64,000 nucleotides of DNA from DATGZX01 sp035296965. Its GTDB lineage: Bacteria > Planctomycetota > Planctomycetia > Gemmatales > Gemmataceae. Positions 36,381 to 44,953 of the stretch are shown here, in pieces. The DNA lies in NCBI GenBank assembly GCA_035296965.1, contig DATGZX010000355.1, positions 1-64,000 on the forward strand, given 5' to 3'. Positions within the stretch are counted from its first letter, which is position 1. Each line of letters opens with the position of its first letter. The notes under the pieces are model-generated. The model saw nothing but the letters and a program-made list of their open reading frames with translations. It did not search any database and was not told the DNA's origin. Both the position numbers and the translations under genes were made by a program.

Positions 36381-36545
36381 CCGCGGAGGCGGTTATTAAT
36401 CCACTACTGGAGAGTCATTCTCCTCGCCTTTGCCTGGGGCCTTCAGCAGCAGGTGCAGCGACCGTGCCACAAAACCCAATGCGGTCTCCTTTGGGTTATG
36501 AACTCTGACGGCAAGTCTCCACTAGGGGGGCTTGCCGTTTTTATT
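36381..36545 (+). ncRNA. Candidate ~165-nt small RNA or attenuated leader
   Basis: The stretch between a strong promoter (36346-36374) and an intrinsic terminator (36508-36544) has no open frame of note. It can fold into several local hairpins: GGAGA/TCTCC at 36409-36423, AACCCAA/TTGGGTT at 36473-36497, and the terminator stem. It does not match the tmRNA, RNase P or SRP cores I know. It could be a stand-alone small RNA, or the 5' leader of the DUF4912 gene with an attenuator. Confidence 0.5.
36508..36544 (+). terminator. Intrinsic terminator ending the small-RNA unit
   Basis: ACGGCAAG (36508-36515) pairs with CTTGCCGT (36531-36538); an inner CTCC/GGGG extends the stem over an ACTA loop. TTTTTAT follows. 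It lies about 230 bases before the DUF4912 start. Confidence 0.85.
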
Positions 36546-36771
36546 TGGCCGTGGCCGCCGACTTCTATCCTGGTGCGAGTGGCAGCCCAACCGTCAAGCT
36601 TACCTCCTGCGGCCCAGGCTTTGTGGCCCACAATACGCCGGGCGTGTAGCAATTATCTGAACTCTCCCAGAAAGGGATTTCCGGGAGCCTTCTGCAACCG
36701 CATGGACGGTTCCCGTTGGCATCCTTCTTTCAGCGCACCCGGCTTGCCGGGCGCACGGGGAGTTTAATCGC

Positions 36772-37884
36772 ATGACTAAGCAAAAGCTGCTCGCCTGTAC
36801 TAAAAAAGAATTGGTCGAGATGGCGCGCAAGAAGGGGATCGCAGGGTGGCGGGCCATGAGCAAGGATGAGCTGGTATCGGCCCTGAGCGAACCAGCCAGC
36901 AGCGACTCGAGCCGCCGGACTGCTACCCAGCGAAAAAGAAACCACCTGCGGACCCAGGTTGCCGCCGCCCGAAACACATCAGTTGGCTCGGCCGCGGAGG
37001 AACAGGTCGAACGCAGCAAGTATGACGTTGGCATCGCCACCAAAGACCTCTCGGCGAAAGTTCCCAAGGACTTGCCCGGCGGTTATGGCCGAGATCGCGT
37101 GGTTGTCATGGTGCGCGATCCTTACTGGCTGCACGCCTACTGGGAATTGACCCGCCATGCCGTCCAGCGCGCCGAAGCGGCCCTCGGCCAGGACTGGCAC
37201 GGAGCCAAACCTATCCTGCGCTTGCTCGACGTCAGCAGCCGCGACTCCGCCAACTCCGCCGAGGCCATCGTTCGTGACATCGATATTCATGGCGGCTGCA
37301 ACAACTGGTATATCGACGTCGCCAATCCGCCAAGGTCGTACCGCGTCGATATCGGCTACCTGTCCAAGCGTGGCAAGTTTTACGTCCTGGCCCGCTCCAA
37401 TGTGGTAAGCACCCCTCGGGCGGGCGTCAGCGACGTCATCGACGAAAACTGGGCCGACATTGATTCCAAGAATGCCGATCGCATTTACGCCATGTCCGGC
37501 GGTTATGATCCGACGGCCAGCAGCCTCGAGCTGAAACAGCTGTTCGAGGAACGCCTACGGCGACCGCTCGGTTCCCCCGCGGTCAGCAGCTTCGGCTCAG
37601 GCTCGTGGCTGCCGGGCAAGGAACGACGTTTCTGGTTCCAGCTGGATGCCGAACTCATTGTCTATGGCGCCACCGACCCGCGCGCGCGCGTCACCCTCCA
37701 GGGCGAACCCGTGAAATTGCGCCCGGACGGCACCTTTACCATGCGTTTCAGCCTTCCCGACAGTCGACAGATCATCCCGGCCGTCGCCACCTCGGCTGAT
37801 GGCATCGAGGAACGAACCATCGTCTTGGCCGTGGAACGCAACACCAAGCAACTCGAGCCGATGATCCACGACGGCAACGAGTGA
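36772..37884 (+). CDS. DUF4912 domain protein
   Basis: A 370-aa soluble protein. Residues 1-40 (LACTKKELVEMARKKGIAGW) resemble the Rho N-terminal/SAP-like helical motif that binds nucleic acid. A basic low-complexity linker follows. Residues about 105-215 are DUF4912 (RVVVMVRDPYWLHAYWELT ... RILDV-like strand and NWYIDVANPPRSYRVDIGYL). The C-terminal part (about 275-365, WFQLDAELIVYGATDPRARV) looks like a beta-sandwich domain. DUF4912 proteins are common in planctomycetes and cyanobacteria and their function is not established. A terminator follows 33 bases after the stop. Confidence 0.82.
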   Translation: MTKQKLLACTKKELVEMARKKGIAGWRAMSKDELVSALSEPASSDSSRRTATQRKRNHLRTQVAAARNTSVGSAAEEQVERSKYDVGIATKDLSAKVPKDLPGGYGRDRVVVMVRDPYWLHAYWELTRHAVQRAEAALGQDWHGAKPILRLLDVSSRDSANSAEAIVRDIDIHGGCNNWYIDVANPPRSYRVDIGYLSKRGKFYVLARSNVVSTPRAGVSDVIDENWADIDSKNADRIYAMSGGYDPTASSLELKQLFEERLRRPLGSPAVSSFGSGSWLPGKERRFWFQLDAELIVYGATDPRARVTLQGEPVKLRPDGTFTMRFSLPDSRQIIPAVATSADGIEERTIVLAVERNTKQLEPMIHDGNE

Positions 37885-37916
37885 TGCGCCAGCCACCGCC
37901 ACCGGATTTCAGCGAG

Positions 37917-37943
37917 GGCGGATCCTTACGGGTCCGCCTTTTT
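37917..37943 (+). terminator. Intrinsic terminator of the DUF4912 gene
   Basis: GGCGGATCC (37917-37925) pairs with GGGTCCGCC (37930-37938), with one G-U, around TTAC. TTTTT follows. Confidence 0.9.
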
Positions 37944-38076
37944 GCTGCGTCGCGGTTGCCCGCACGATGCCATGCTCCGCACGAAGACCATTCCAGCAAT
38001 CCCGATCGTTGCATAAAATAGTAGGTGTTGCTTGCCTTGATGGCCTGTCGAGCATTGCCTCGCGTTGAGGGTTTTC

Positions 38077-39135
38077 ATGTTAGACGATTCCCTACGTTTT
38101 CTCAAAAACCTCCTCCAAACTCCCAGTCCCTCCGGTTTTGAAAGACCGGTGCAAGACATCGTCCGAGCCTGGGCTGAGCCGTATGCCGATGAGGTGCGCA
38201 CCGACCGTCACGGCAACGTCGTCGCCGCCGCGCACCCGGATGGCCAGCCGCGCATAATGCTGGCCGGTCACTGCGATCAGATCGGGCTGATGGTCCAGTA
38301 CATCGATGACAATGGATTTCTGTATGTGCAGCCGATCGGCGGCTGGGACATGCAGATTCTTCTCGGCCAAAAGCTGACAGTGTGGACCCAGTCGGGGCCG
38401 GTTGCCGGCCTGGTCGCGCGTCGTGCGACTCATCTCCTCACGGCAGACGAACGCAACAAGGTGCCTCAGTTCACCGACATCTGGATCGACACGGGCGTCA
38501 AGGACAAGGCGGAAGCAGAGCGATTAATCAAGCCCGGTGATCCCGTGACTCTCGAATTGGGCTATCGGGAACTCCGGAACAATCTGGCCAGCTCGCCGGG
38601 AATGGACGACAAGGTCGGCGTTTGGGCAGTCCAGGAGACGCTCCGGCTCTTGAAAGGCCGTCCACTCCAGGCGTCGGTCTTCTGCGTGTCCACGGTCCAG
38701 GAGGAGATCGGCTTGCGCGGTGCAACGACCAGCGCCTATGGCATTCACCCGGCCATCGGCATCGCGGTGGATGTCTGCCACGCCACCGACACGCCTGGCA
38801 ATGACAAGAAACAGGTAGGAGACGTGCGCGTGGGTGCCGGTCCCGTTCTTTTTCGCGGCCCCAACATCAATCCCCGAGTCTTCGACGCTTTGCAGAACGT
38901 GGCCCAGACGCACGCGATCCCCGTGCAAGTTCGTGGCTACCCGCGCGCTACGGGAACCGACGCCAACGTGATGCAGCTCAGCCGCGATGGCGTCGCGACA
39001 GGTCTGATCGGCATCCCGAATCGCTACATGCACAGTCCGGTGGAAGTAGTCGGTTTGGACGATTTGGAGCACACGGCCCAATTGCTTGCCGAATTTTGCG
39101 CAGCTGCCACTCCGCAGATGGAATGGACTCCTTGA
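38077..39135 (+). CDS. M42 family aminopeptidase
   Basis: A 352-aa cytosolic dinuclear-metal peptidase (glutamyl aminopeptidase/TET type, earlier called endoglucanase M). LAGHCDQIGLMVQYI holds the first metal His-x-Asp, SSPGMDDKVGVWAVQETL the bridging aspartate, and VSTVQEEIGLRGATTSAY the catalytic Glu pair. GIPNRYMHSPVEV supplies the late histidine. These enzymes trim N-terminal residues from peptides as large tetrahedral complexes. The ATG at 38077 is preferred to the TTG at 38065 because GAGGG lies five bases upstream. Confidence 0.93.
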   Translation: MLDDSLRFLKNLLQTPSPSGFERPVQDIVRAWAEPYADEVRTDRHGNVVAAAHPDGQPRIMLAGHCDQIGLMVQYIDDNGFLYVQPIGGWDMQILLGQKLTVWTQSGPVAGLVARRATHLLTADERNKVPQFTDIWIDTGVKDKAEAERLIKPGDPVTLELGYRELRNNLASSPGMDDKVGVWAVQETLRLLKGRPLQASVFCVSTVQEEIGLRGATTSAYGIHPAIGIAVDVCHATDTPGNDKKQVGDVRVGAGPVLFRGPNINPRVFDALQNVAQTHAIPVQVRGYPRATGTDANVMQLSRDGVATGLIGIPNRYMHSPVEVVGLDDLEHTAQLLAEFCAAATPQMEWTP

Positions 39136-39234
39136 GCAAGCCTTTATCAGGCAAGCGGGTCACCTCGAGGCTTCTGCCATTGACTGGCAGGAGCGTATAG
39201 TGTACGTATATACACATATCCCTAAGCCGACACC

Positions 39235-39960
39235 GTGCGAATCATGCTTGACGATCTCTCAAGAGAGGAAGTGACCAGCGTTGTCGACCGCGTCGTGGAG
39301 GAGCTGCTCCAGGCCGCAGGCGTCGAGTCTCCTCCCGTGGATGCGATCGGCGTGGCGCAGCATCATCTGGGCATGGTCGTCTGTCTCGATCGTAGTCAGG
39401 CGCAACGTGGCAGGGCTCAACGTTCGGGGAAACGAAGGCAGATCGTTTTGCGCCCCGAGCCTACCCAGGAACGCCATCAATGGACAGTGGCTCACGAAAT
39501 CGGCGAGCATCTCAAACCCCAGCTGCTGGAGCAGCTCGGCATTCAACCCGACCAGACGCGCGCGATGGCAGGCGAATCGCTCGCTAATCTTTTCGCGTAC
39601 CACCTCCTCGTGCCCAGCTGCTGGTTCAATGATGATGCCCCGGCGTTCGATTACGATGTGCTGAAGCTGAAAGAGCGTTTCTCCAGCGCTAGCCACGAAG
39701 TGATCGCCTGGCGGTTGCTCGATCTCCCCGCGCCTTGCATCATCACGATTCTCGACAACGACCATATCCACCGCCGGCGCAGCAACGCCTGGCAGGCGCG
39801 CCGCCAGTTGGAGCCAGCCGAGCAGAAGTGCCAGCAGTATGTCCACTACTATAGCCGGTCCCATGTTGTGCAGGAGGGAGCCTGGACCGTCCACGGTTGG
39901 CCCGTTCATCAGGCCGACTGGAAACGTGAAATCCTTCGCAGTAGCGTGTGTAATGAATGA
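39235..39960 (+). CDS. ImmA/IrrE family metallo-endopeptidase
   Basis: A 241-aa protein. The zinc motif HEIGEH near residue 84 (QWTVAHEIGEHL) and the downstream ESLANLFAYHLLVP glutamate segment match ImmA/IrrE (DUF955) proteases. Such proteins cleave repressors or antitoxins, commonly an XRE partner next door, but no helix-turn-helix gene adjoins this one. The C-terminal ~70 residues are Arg/Gln-rich and not recognised. The start is GTG at 39235, with an ATG nine bases later as an alternative. Confidence 0.85.
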   Translation: MRIMLDDLSREEVTSVVDRVVEELLQAAGVESPPVDAIGVAQHHLGMVVCLDRSQAQRGRAQRSGKRRQIVLRPEPTQERHQWTVAHEIGEHLKPQLLEQLGIQPDQTRAMAGESLANLFAYHLLVPSCWFNDDAPAFDYDVLKLKERFSSASHEVIAWRLLDLPAPCIITILDNDHIHRRRSNAWQARRQLEPAEQKCQQYVHYYSRSHVVQEGAWTVHGWPVHQADWKREILRSSVCNE

Positions 39961-40297
39961 TTGGCCCACCACAATCGAACTGTGCAGTCATGGCCGGGGC
40001 ATCCCAGGTAATCGAGTGCTCCTGGCGTCTTACGGGTTGGCCAGGTGAAAGCGCGCCCACACGTCCGCAGGCGTTTAGCTCGACGCATTGAAAGCGTAAA
40101 CATTCTCTGCCTAATGGCTTACGTTATGGTGGGCCCGGCTTGTCCATCCATCTCCTGTCACAACCTCGGCAAGGTGATTTTGGAGATGTTGGGCAATCTG
40201 CCTTTACAATCCCGCCACCGACAGCCAAGATGGGATAAGATTTGACAGTGGCAACTGCCGCCCCAGGCCGACCTTGAGGCCTTCCTCATTTACCGGC

Positions 40298-40353
40298 CAC
40301 ACCACCACCCGCTACCGCGCTTTTGTAAACCTCGCATTTGCGAGGGTGTGGTG
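40298..40353 (+). promoter_or_regulatory. Nested hairpin in the greA leader
   Basis: CACCACCACCC near 40300-40310 can pair with GGGTGTGGTG (40344-40353), enclosing a second hairpin CCTCGC-ATTT-GCGAGG at 40330-40345. A moderately T-rich run follows. It lies 40 bases before the greA start and could attenuate greA. The remainder of the 40000-40297 gap holds nothing I recognise. Confidence 0.35.
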
Positions 40354-40392
40354 TTTGTTGTCGCTGGGACATTTTTCAGGAGCTGACCAGCC

Positions 40393-40872
40393 ATGACGAT
40401 CGAACGCATCCCGATGACCCGGGAGGGGTACGAGAAGCTGAAGGCCGACCTCGATCGCATGCAGAACTCGGAAATGATCGAAGTCGCCAAGCGCATCGCC
40501 GCCGCCCGGGAGCTTGGCGACCTCAGCGAAAATGCCGAATACCATGCGGCTCGTGAAGACCAGGGGATGCTGCAAGCCCGGATCGACGCTCTCAAGGACA
40601 AATTGAGCAGAGCTTATTTCGTCGATCGCAACCACCTGCCTGTTGACAGCGTCGCGTTTGGAGCACGCGTCCGCGTGAAGGACTTGGACCTCGGCGAAGA
40701 GGAGACTTTTGAGCTTGTCGGAGCCGGGGAAGAGAATTACAACGACAACAAGATTCTGATCACCAGTCCGATTGCCCAGGGCCTTCTAGGCAAGAAGTGC
40801 GGCGACGTGGCCGAGATCAAGGTGCCCATGGGAACTGTCCGCTTTGAGATTGTCCAGATCTCCTTTTCTTGA
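40393..40872 (+). CDS. greA: Transcription elongation factor GreA
   Basis: A 159-aa factor that enters the RNA polymerase secondary channel and stimulates cleavage of backtracked RNA. MTREGYEKLKADL begins the coiled coil. AARELGDLSENAEYHAAREDQ carries the tip acidic residues (D and E of GDLSENAEY). The C-terminal FKBP-like domain ends ITSPIAQGLLGKKCGDVAEI and PMGTVRFEIVQI. The RBS is CAGGAG. Confidence 0.98.
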   Translation: MTIERIPMTREGYEKLKADLDRMQNSEMIEVAKRIAAARELGDLSENAEYHAAREDQGMLQARIDALKDKLSRAYFVDRNHLPVDSVAFGARVRVKDLDLGEEETFELVGAGEENYNDNKILITSPIAQGLLGKKCGDVAEIKVPMGTVRFEIVQISFS

Positions 40873-41121
40873 CCTTTGCTTTTTCAGAGCGCATTGAAAA
40901 ACGGGGTTACCCATTTCAAGGCATCTTGAGGCCGGACCCCTCCTTCGACAAGCTCCGAGAACCGGGGCGCGCCGATCGGTTTTAGAGTTCTTGGATGGGC
41001 AAGCGAGCACGCATTTTCTGCGTTTGCATGGGAATTATCGTGCCCGACGCTTATACTAAGTGTAAAGTTTTGATGAGTATAACCCATGTGAGGCAGGGCC
41101 TTGCCTTCCCGGGAAGAACTC

Positions 41122-41643
41122 ATGAGTGATCCCCGTCTCAACAGTGTCCATCTCGAATTCCCGCGTCGCGAAGACTTCCGGCGCGCCCGCGAGGAACTTC
41201 TGGACGGACGCGGACTTCATACCCTTGCTGTAGAAAAGCATGAACTTGCCCACGGACTGGGAAAATCGCACACCTTCGTGGAGGCGGCGGCCGGCGGCAA
41301 ACTCCCGGCCAGCGCCGAGCATTGGCTTGTCGACCATGAAGTCATCTACCCGTTGAAGGTCGGTGTCAACACGATCGGCAGGCTTCCCGACAACGACGTG
41401 GTGATTCAGGGTCCCTACGTATCCCGTCGGCATTGCGCCATCCTGGTCCACGCAGGCGACGGCTGCGAGCTCTACGACATCGCCTCGAAGAATGGGACGT
41501 TTATCAACGGATTGAAGCTCGACGGCCCGACTCACCTTGCCGTGGGCGACCAGATTCGCATGTGCGATCGTCAATTCGTCTTCATGTCCAAACACGGCCC
41601 ACAGGGTGCCGGGCCTGCACACGAGAGCACCAAAGCAGAATAA
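41122..41643 (+). CDS. FHA domain protein
   Basis: A 173-aa protein. The N-terminal ~70 residues are unclassified and charged. Residues about 75-165 form an FHA phosphopeptide-binding domain: NTIGRLPDNDVVIQGPYVS, RRHCAILV and SKNGTFINGLKL give the canonical GR, S-x-x-H and NGT residues. FHA proteins read Thr-phosphorylation by the many Ser/Thr kinases of planctomycetes. The ATG at 41122 follows GGGAAG. It is 28 bases upstream of the DUF3500 gene and may be cotranscribed with it. Confidence 0.88.
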   Translation: MSDPRLNSVHLEFPRREDFRRAREELLDGRGLHTLAVEKHELAHGLGKSHTFVEAAAGGKLPASAEHWLVDHEVIYPLKVGVNTIGRLPDNDVVIQGPYVSRRHCAILVHAGDGCELYDIASKNGTFINGLKLDGPTHLAVGDQIRMCDRQFVFMSKHGPQGAGPAHESTKAE

Positions 41644-41670
41644 CTCACTTGCCTTAAAGGACCATGAATC

Positions 41671-42705
41671 ATGATCAAGCTCGCGCGCGTGCTGCTGGCA
41701 TTGGCGGTGTTAGCCAGCCTGACCGGGGTGGCGTACGTAAGCCGGGAGAACGAGTCGAGCGGCAGCAAAATGGCCGACGCGGCAGCCAAGTTCCTGGGTA
41801 GTCTATCGTCGGAGCAAAAAGCAAAAGCGACATTCGCATTTGCCGACAAGGAACGGCTCAACTGGCACTTTGTGCCGCTTCAAGATGAGAGAAAAAGACC
41901 GACAAGGAAAGGACTCCGGCTCGAGGAAATGACGGAAGCACAGCAGGATGCAGCGAAAGGTCTCCTGCGCGCGGGCACGAGCTCGGACGGCTACGTCAAG
42001 GCCTCCGCGATCATGAGCTTGGAAATCGTGCTGAGAGAGCTCGAGCAGCGCGGCAGTATGGTGCGCAACCCCGGATGGTATTTCTTCACCGTGTTCGGAG
42101 AACCATCGAAGACCGGCAAATGGGGCTGGCGCGTCGAAGGCCATCACTTGTCGCTCAACTTTGTAGTAGATGGCGGCAAGATCGTAGCCTCCACGCCCGC
42201 CTTCTTCGGCGCCAACCCGGCGACCATGAAGCAGGGACCAAACAAAGGCGCTCGCGTATTACCCGAGGCGGACGATCTTGCCAAGGAGTTGTTCAAAACA
42301 CTCGACGACGAACAAAGGAAGGTTGCTTTTCAGAAGGAGCAATTCGCCGAGATACAGGGCAGTACTCCCGCACCCAAGGTTGGCGAGCCGAAGGGCTTGT
42401 CCGCGGCCCAAATGACCGAGTCGCAACGAGCCACGCTCTTGAAGCTGCTCCAGGCCTACGCGGACCGAATGCCGGCGGATATCTCCGCGGCAGAACTGGC
42501 TGAAGTCCGGGAAGCTGGTCTCGATCGCGTATTCTTCGCCTATGCCGGCGGCCTGGAATCGGGCAAGCCGCATACGTATCGCATTCAGGGGCCGACGTTT
42601 GTCGTCGAGTTCCTGAACGTACAAGAAGATTCGGCGAAGAATCCAGCGAACCACATCCACAGCTCCTGGCGTAATATCAAAGGCGATTTCGGGCTCACAA
42701 ACTAG
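41671..42705 (+). CDS. Secreted DUF3500 protein
   Basis: A 344-aa protein with a signal peptide (VLLALAVLASLTGVAYVS). The body follows the DUF3500 pattern: FLGSLSSEQKAKATFAFADK, ERLNWHFVPLQDERK, then GLLRAGTSSDGYVKA, YFFTVFGEPSKTGKWGWRVE and GHHLSLNFVV. The C-terminal HIHSSWRNIKGDFG ends like the family. The function of DUF3500 is unknown; members are exported proteins frequent in planctomycetes. A strong hairpin terminator lies 130 bases downstream. Confidence 0.88.
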   Translation: MIKLARVLLALAVLASLTGVAYVSRENESSGSKMADAAAKFLGSLSSEQKAKATFAFADKERLNWHFVPLQDERKRPTRKGLRLEEMTEAQQDAAKGLLRAGTSSDGYVKASAIMSLEIVLRELEQRGSMVRNPGWYFFTVFGEPSKTGKWGWRVEGHHLSLNFVVDGGKIVASTPAFFGANPATMKQGPNKGARVLPEADDLAKELFKTLDDEQRKVAFQKEQFAEIQGSTPAPKVGEPKGLSAAQMTESQRATLLKLLQAYADRMPADISAAELAEVREAGLDRVFFAYAGGLESGKPHTYRIQGPTFVVEFLNVQEDSAKNPANHIHSSWRNIKGDFGLTN

Positions 42706-42834
42706 CCGACAAGGACACTCTCAGGGCGTCTTGCCGGCATGTCAGATATTGGTCTGGTTCGCAAGATCGAGCGGACCGGCCCGCTGCCTGTTTGCACGGT
42801 CGCGAATTCTCGATCCGCGTAAGTGCTCCAACCC

Positions 42835-42884
42835 AAAAGCGCCCAGAAATCCGACACCCCCCTCGAAAATCTGGGCGCTTTTCC
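42835..42884. terminator. Bidirectional-looking terminator hairpin
   Basis: AAAAGCGCCCAGA (42835-42847) and TCTGGGCGCTTTT (42870-42882) are perfect 13-base complements around a 22-base loop. The outer A and T runs allow it to act on either strand; on the plus strand it ends the DUF3500 transcript. Confidence 0.85.
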
Positions 42885-43313
42885 CCGCCGTCGATTCCGC
42901 GGCACCCGCTCGCGAAAAATCACAAGTATTTTCAAATATGCGTCTTATGACTTTGCCGGCTGTTATTTTGAGTTTTGGCGCGCTGATTGCTCCTAACTCA
43001 TCGTCATCTTGAAAGGCTTTTGCCTCTCATCGGATGATTGACGATTTCTCAGGTAAGTAGCCGGGCAGCGGCCCGGTTCGCACCCGATCTCGCCTTGGGT
43101 GCAAATGTGTGGCGACGACGGCCCGGTCGTCGCCATCTCGCCCCTCTCCGGAACTTGAAGAGGTGCTTGCCCCCGCGCCCGGGGTATGATGTCGGCGAAG
43201 GGGTCGCTGAGTATCGAGGTCTGCCCTACCCATCGCCCAGGACCTTGGGCTTACGACTCCTTCTGCCGGCATGATTTGATTTTTCCCAGCCACATCTCGC
43301 CACCGGGCAGGAT
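42885..43313. other. Non-coding stretch between DUF3500 and NUDIX genes
   Basis: About 430 bases without a supported gene. It includes a short hairpin (GGCGACGACGG / TCGTCGCC around 43112-43132) and an AT-rich patch near 42950-42980. I see no RNA gene or riboswitch. Confidence 0.4.
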
Positions 43314-43742
43314 ATGAAGCAGTCCGCGGGTACGCTCCTCTATCGCCAAAGCAATGGCCAGCTAGAAGTGCTCCTGGTTCATCCGTCGGGTGCCTACAAC
43401 CGCAAGTCGCCCTGGAGTATCCCCAAGGGCGAGCCCGAAGAAGGCGTCGGGTTGGAAGATACCGCCCGCCGCGAGACTCTCGAAGAAACCGGGATCACTG
43501 CCGGGCCTCTCGTGCCGCTGGGGCATGCCGATTATCGTAAGAGCCGCAAGCGTATTCACTGCTTTGCCGGCCTCGCGCCGGTCGATGCCGCGCCAACTTG
43601 CGCTTCGTGGGAAGTCGATCAAGCACAATTCATGAGCATTGGCGAAGCGCGCAAACAGCTCCATCCCGATCAGTGCATTTTTCTCGATCGTCTGGCAACG
43701 TATCTCGCCGGAGGGCAATCGCCGCCCTCCGGCGCCCCTTAG
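43314..43742 (+). CDS. NUDIX hydrolase
   Basis: A 142-aa hydrolase of nucleoside-diphosphate-linked compounds. The Nudix box is complete, from GEPEEGVGLEDTA through RRETLEETGI, with the REtLEE metal-binding core. It begins SAGTLLYRQSNGQLEVLLVH, and WSIPKGEPEEG precedes the box. The substrate is unknown; the KSPWSIPKGE type resembles diadenosine polyphosphate or dNTP-cleaning members. It ends four bases inside the convergent PfkB gene. Confidence 0.92.
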   Translation: MKQSAGTLLYRQSNGQLEVLLVHPSGAYNRKSPWSIPKGEPEEGVGLEDTARRETLEETGITAGPLVPLGHADYRKSRKRIHCFAGLAPVDAAPTCASWEVDQAQFMSIGEARKQLHPDQCIFLDRLATYLAGGQSPPSGAP

Positions 43743-44698
43743 ATGTGTTCGATTTGCAAATGATGCTCGCTGAGAAACCTCTCACATTCAGCCCGAGTGA
43801 AGACGCCGGGAGTCGTGCCAATCGCGCGCACGCAGCTAGCCCCCAGGGCGCTGGCCACGCATAGGCAATCCTCGGCGCTCCAGTCCTGGAGCAGGCCGAA
43901 GATGTAGCCTGCCCCAAAGGCATCGCCTCCTCCGCTCCCGTCCACGAACGGCATCTGGAAGACTCCGGAACGTAAACGGGCCGTTTCGCTCACCAGCACC
44001 GCGCCGTCCGCGCCCAGCGTAATGACAGCCGTCCTTGCCCCCATCTGGCGGAACAGCTCAGCCTGGCGTACCGGTTCCTTCTCACCGGTAATAAGTTCCG
44101 CCTCATGGTTGTTGGGCATGAAGACATCGACGTGCGGCAGTAATGCCCTGAGCCGCGACAGATACTCGGCCGGGCCCGGCGTGGCCACGTCCAAAACGGT
44201 TTTGGCTCCTGCCTTGCGTGCCGCGGCGAAGACCGGCACCAACTCCTCCTGGCACAGCTTCGACATCAGCAGGTAGCCGCCGAGATAGAGAACCCTGCAT
44301 TGCTGCACGCGTTCCAGCGGGATGTCCGCGGCCCTGAATTCGGCGTTGGCACCAAACGTGTGAATGAACCGGCGGTCCTGGCCGGCTACATTGACGATCA
44401 TCGTTTGGCTGGTATCGGCATCAGGCGTCAAGAGGACGTTCGAGACGTCGACGCCGTGATCGCGCAGCATGCCGGAAACGACTCGGCCGAAGACGTCGCT
44501 CCCTACCCTTCCCACGACGCTGGCGCGCACGCCCATTTTCGCGAGGTCGACGGCAACGTTCGCGGCACAGCCGCCAATGGTCAGAATCAGCCTGTCTGCC
44601 ATAACCAGCTCGCCGGCTGCCGGCAGGTGTGAAATCGGTGAACTCACATGGTCGGCGACCACGATACCGGCGCACAAGACCTCGGGATGATCGTGCAT
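43739..44698 (-). CDS. PfkB family carbohydrate kinase
   Basis: A 319-aa sugar or nucleoside kinase. GGCAANVAVDLAKMG is the N-terminal PfkB signature. VDGSGGGDAFGAGYIFGLL is the C-terminal one, holding the catalytic aspartate in GGGDAF. PNNHEAELITGE and VITLGADGAVLVS are also typical. The substrate cannot be told from ribokinase or adenosine-kinase-like members by eye. It is distinct from the second PfkB protein at 49702-50658. Confidence 0.9.
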   Translation of the reverse strand: MHDHPEVLCAGIVVADHVSSPISHLPAAGELVMADRLILTIGGCAANVAVDLAKMGVRASVVGRVGSDVFGRVVSGMLRDHGVDVSNVLLTPDADTSQTMIVNVAGQDRRFIHTFGANAEFRAADIPLERVQQCRVLYLGGYLLMSKLCQEELVPVFAAARKAGAKTVLDVATPGPAEYLSRLRALLPHVDVFMPNNHEAELITGEKEPVRQAELFRQMGARTAVITLGADGAVLVSETARLRSGVFQMPFVDGSGGGDAFGAGYIFGLLQDWSAEDCLCVASALGASCVRAIGTTPGVFTRAECERFLSEHHLQIEHI

Positions 44699-44953
44699 CG
44701 TCGCTTTCGGTGCCTCAGGATGGGTTTCGGTTGCGGTTTCAAGCGATTCTACCCTGGGGCCGCCTGTTTGCCAGGCCTTGCGGAACTTTTCGATTCATGG
44801 TCAAAAGATTTGACGGGTCCTGCCCATTTCGGATAGCCTGATGGATGAGAATATGGGAGCACAGCAAGAACAGATCGAACCCGCCAGACCAAGCTGAGAT
44901 TGTTGGTGCTCAACCACCTTGCCTCCCGCCTCTTTCTTTGCCGAGCGAATGCC

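Noticed and set aside
36381..36545. 6S, tmRNA, RNase P or SRP RNA identity for the promoter-terminator unit
   Set aside because: I see none of the conserved cores of these RNAs, so it is left as an unassigned candidate.
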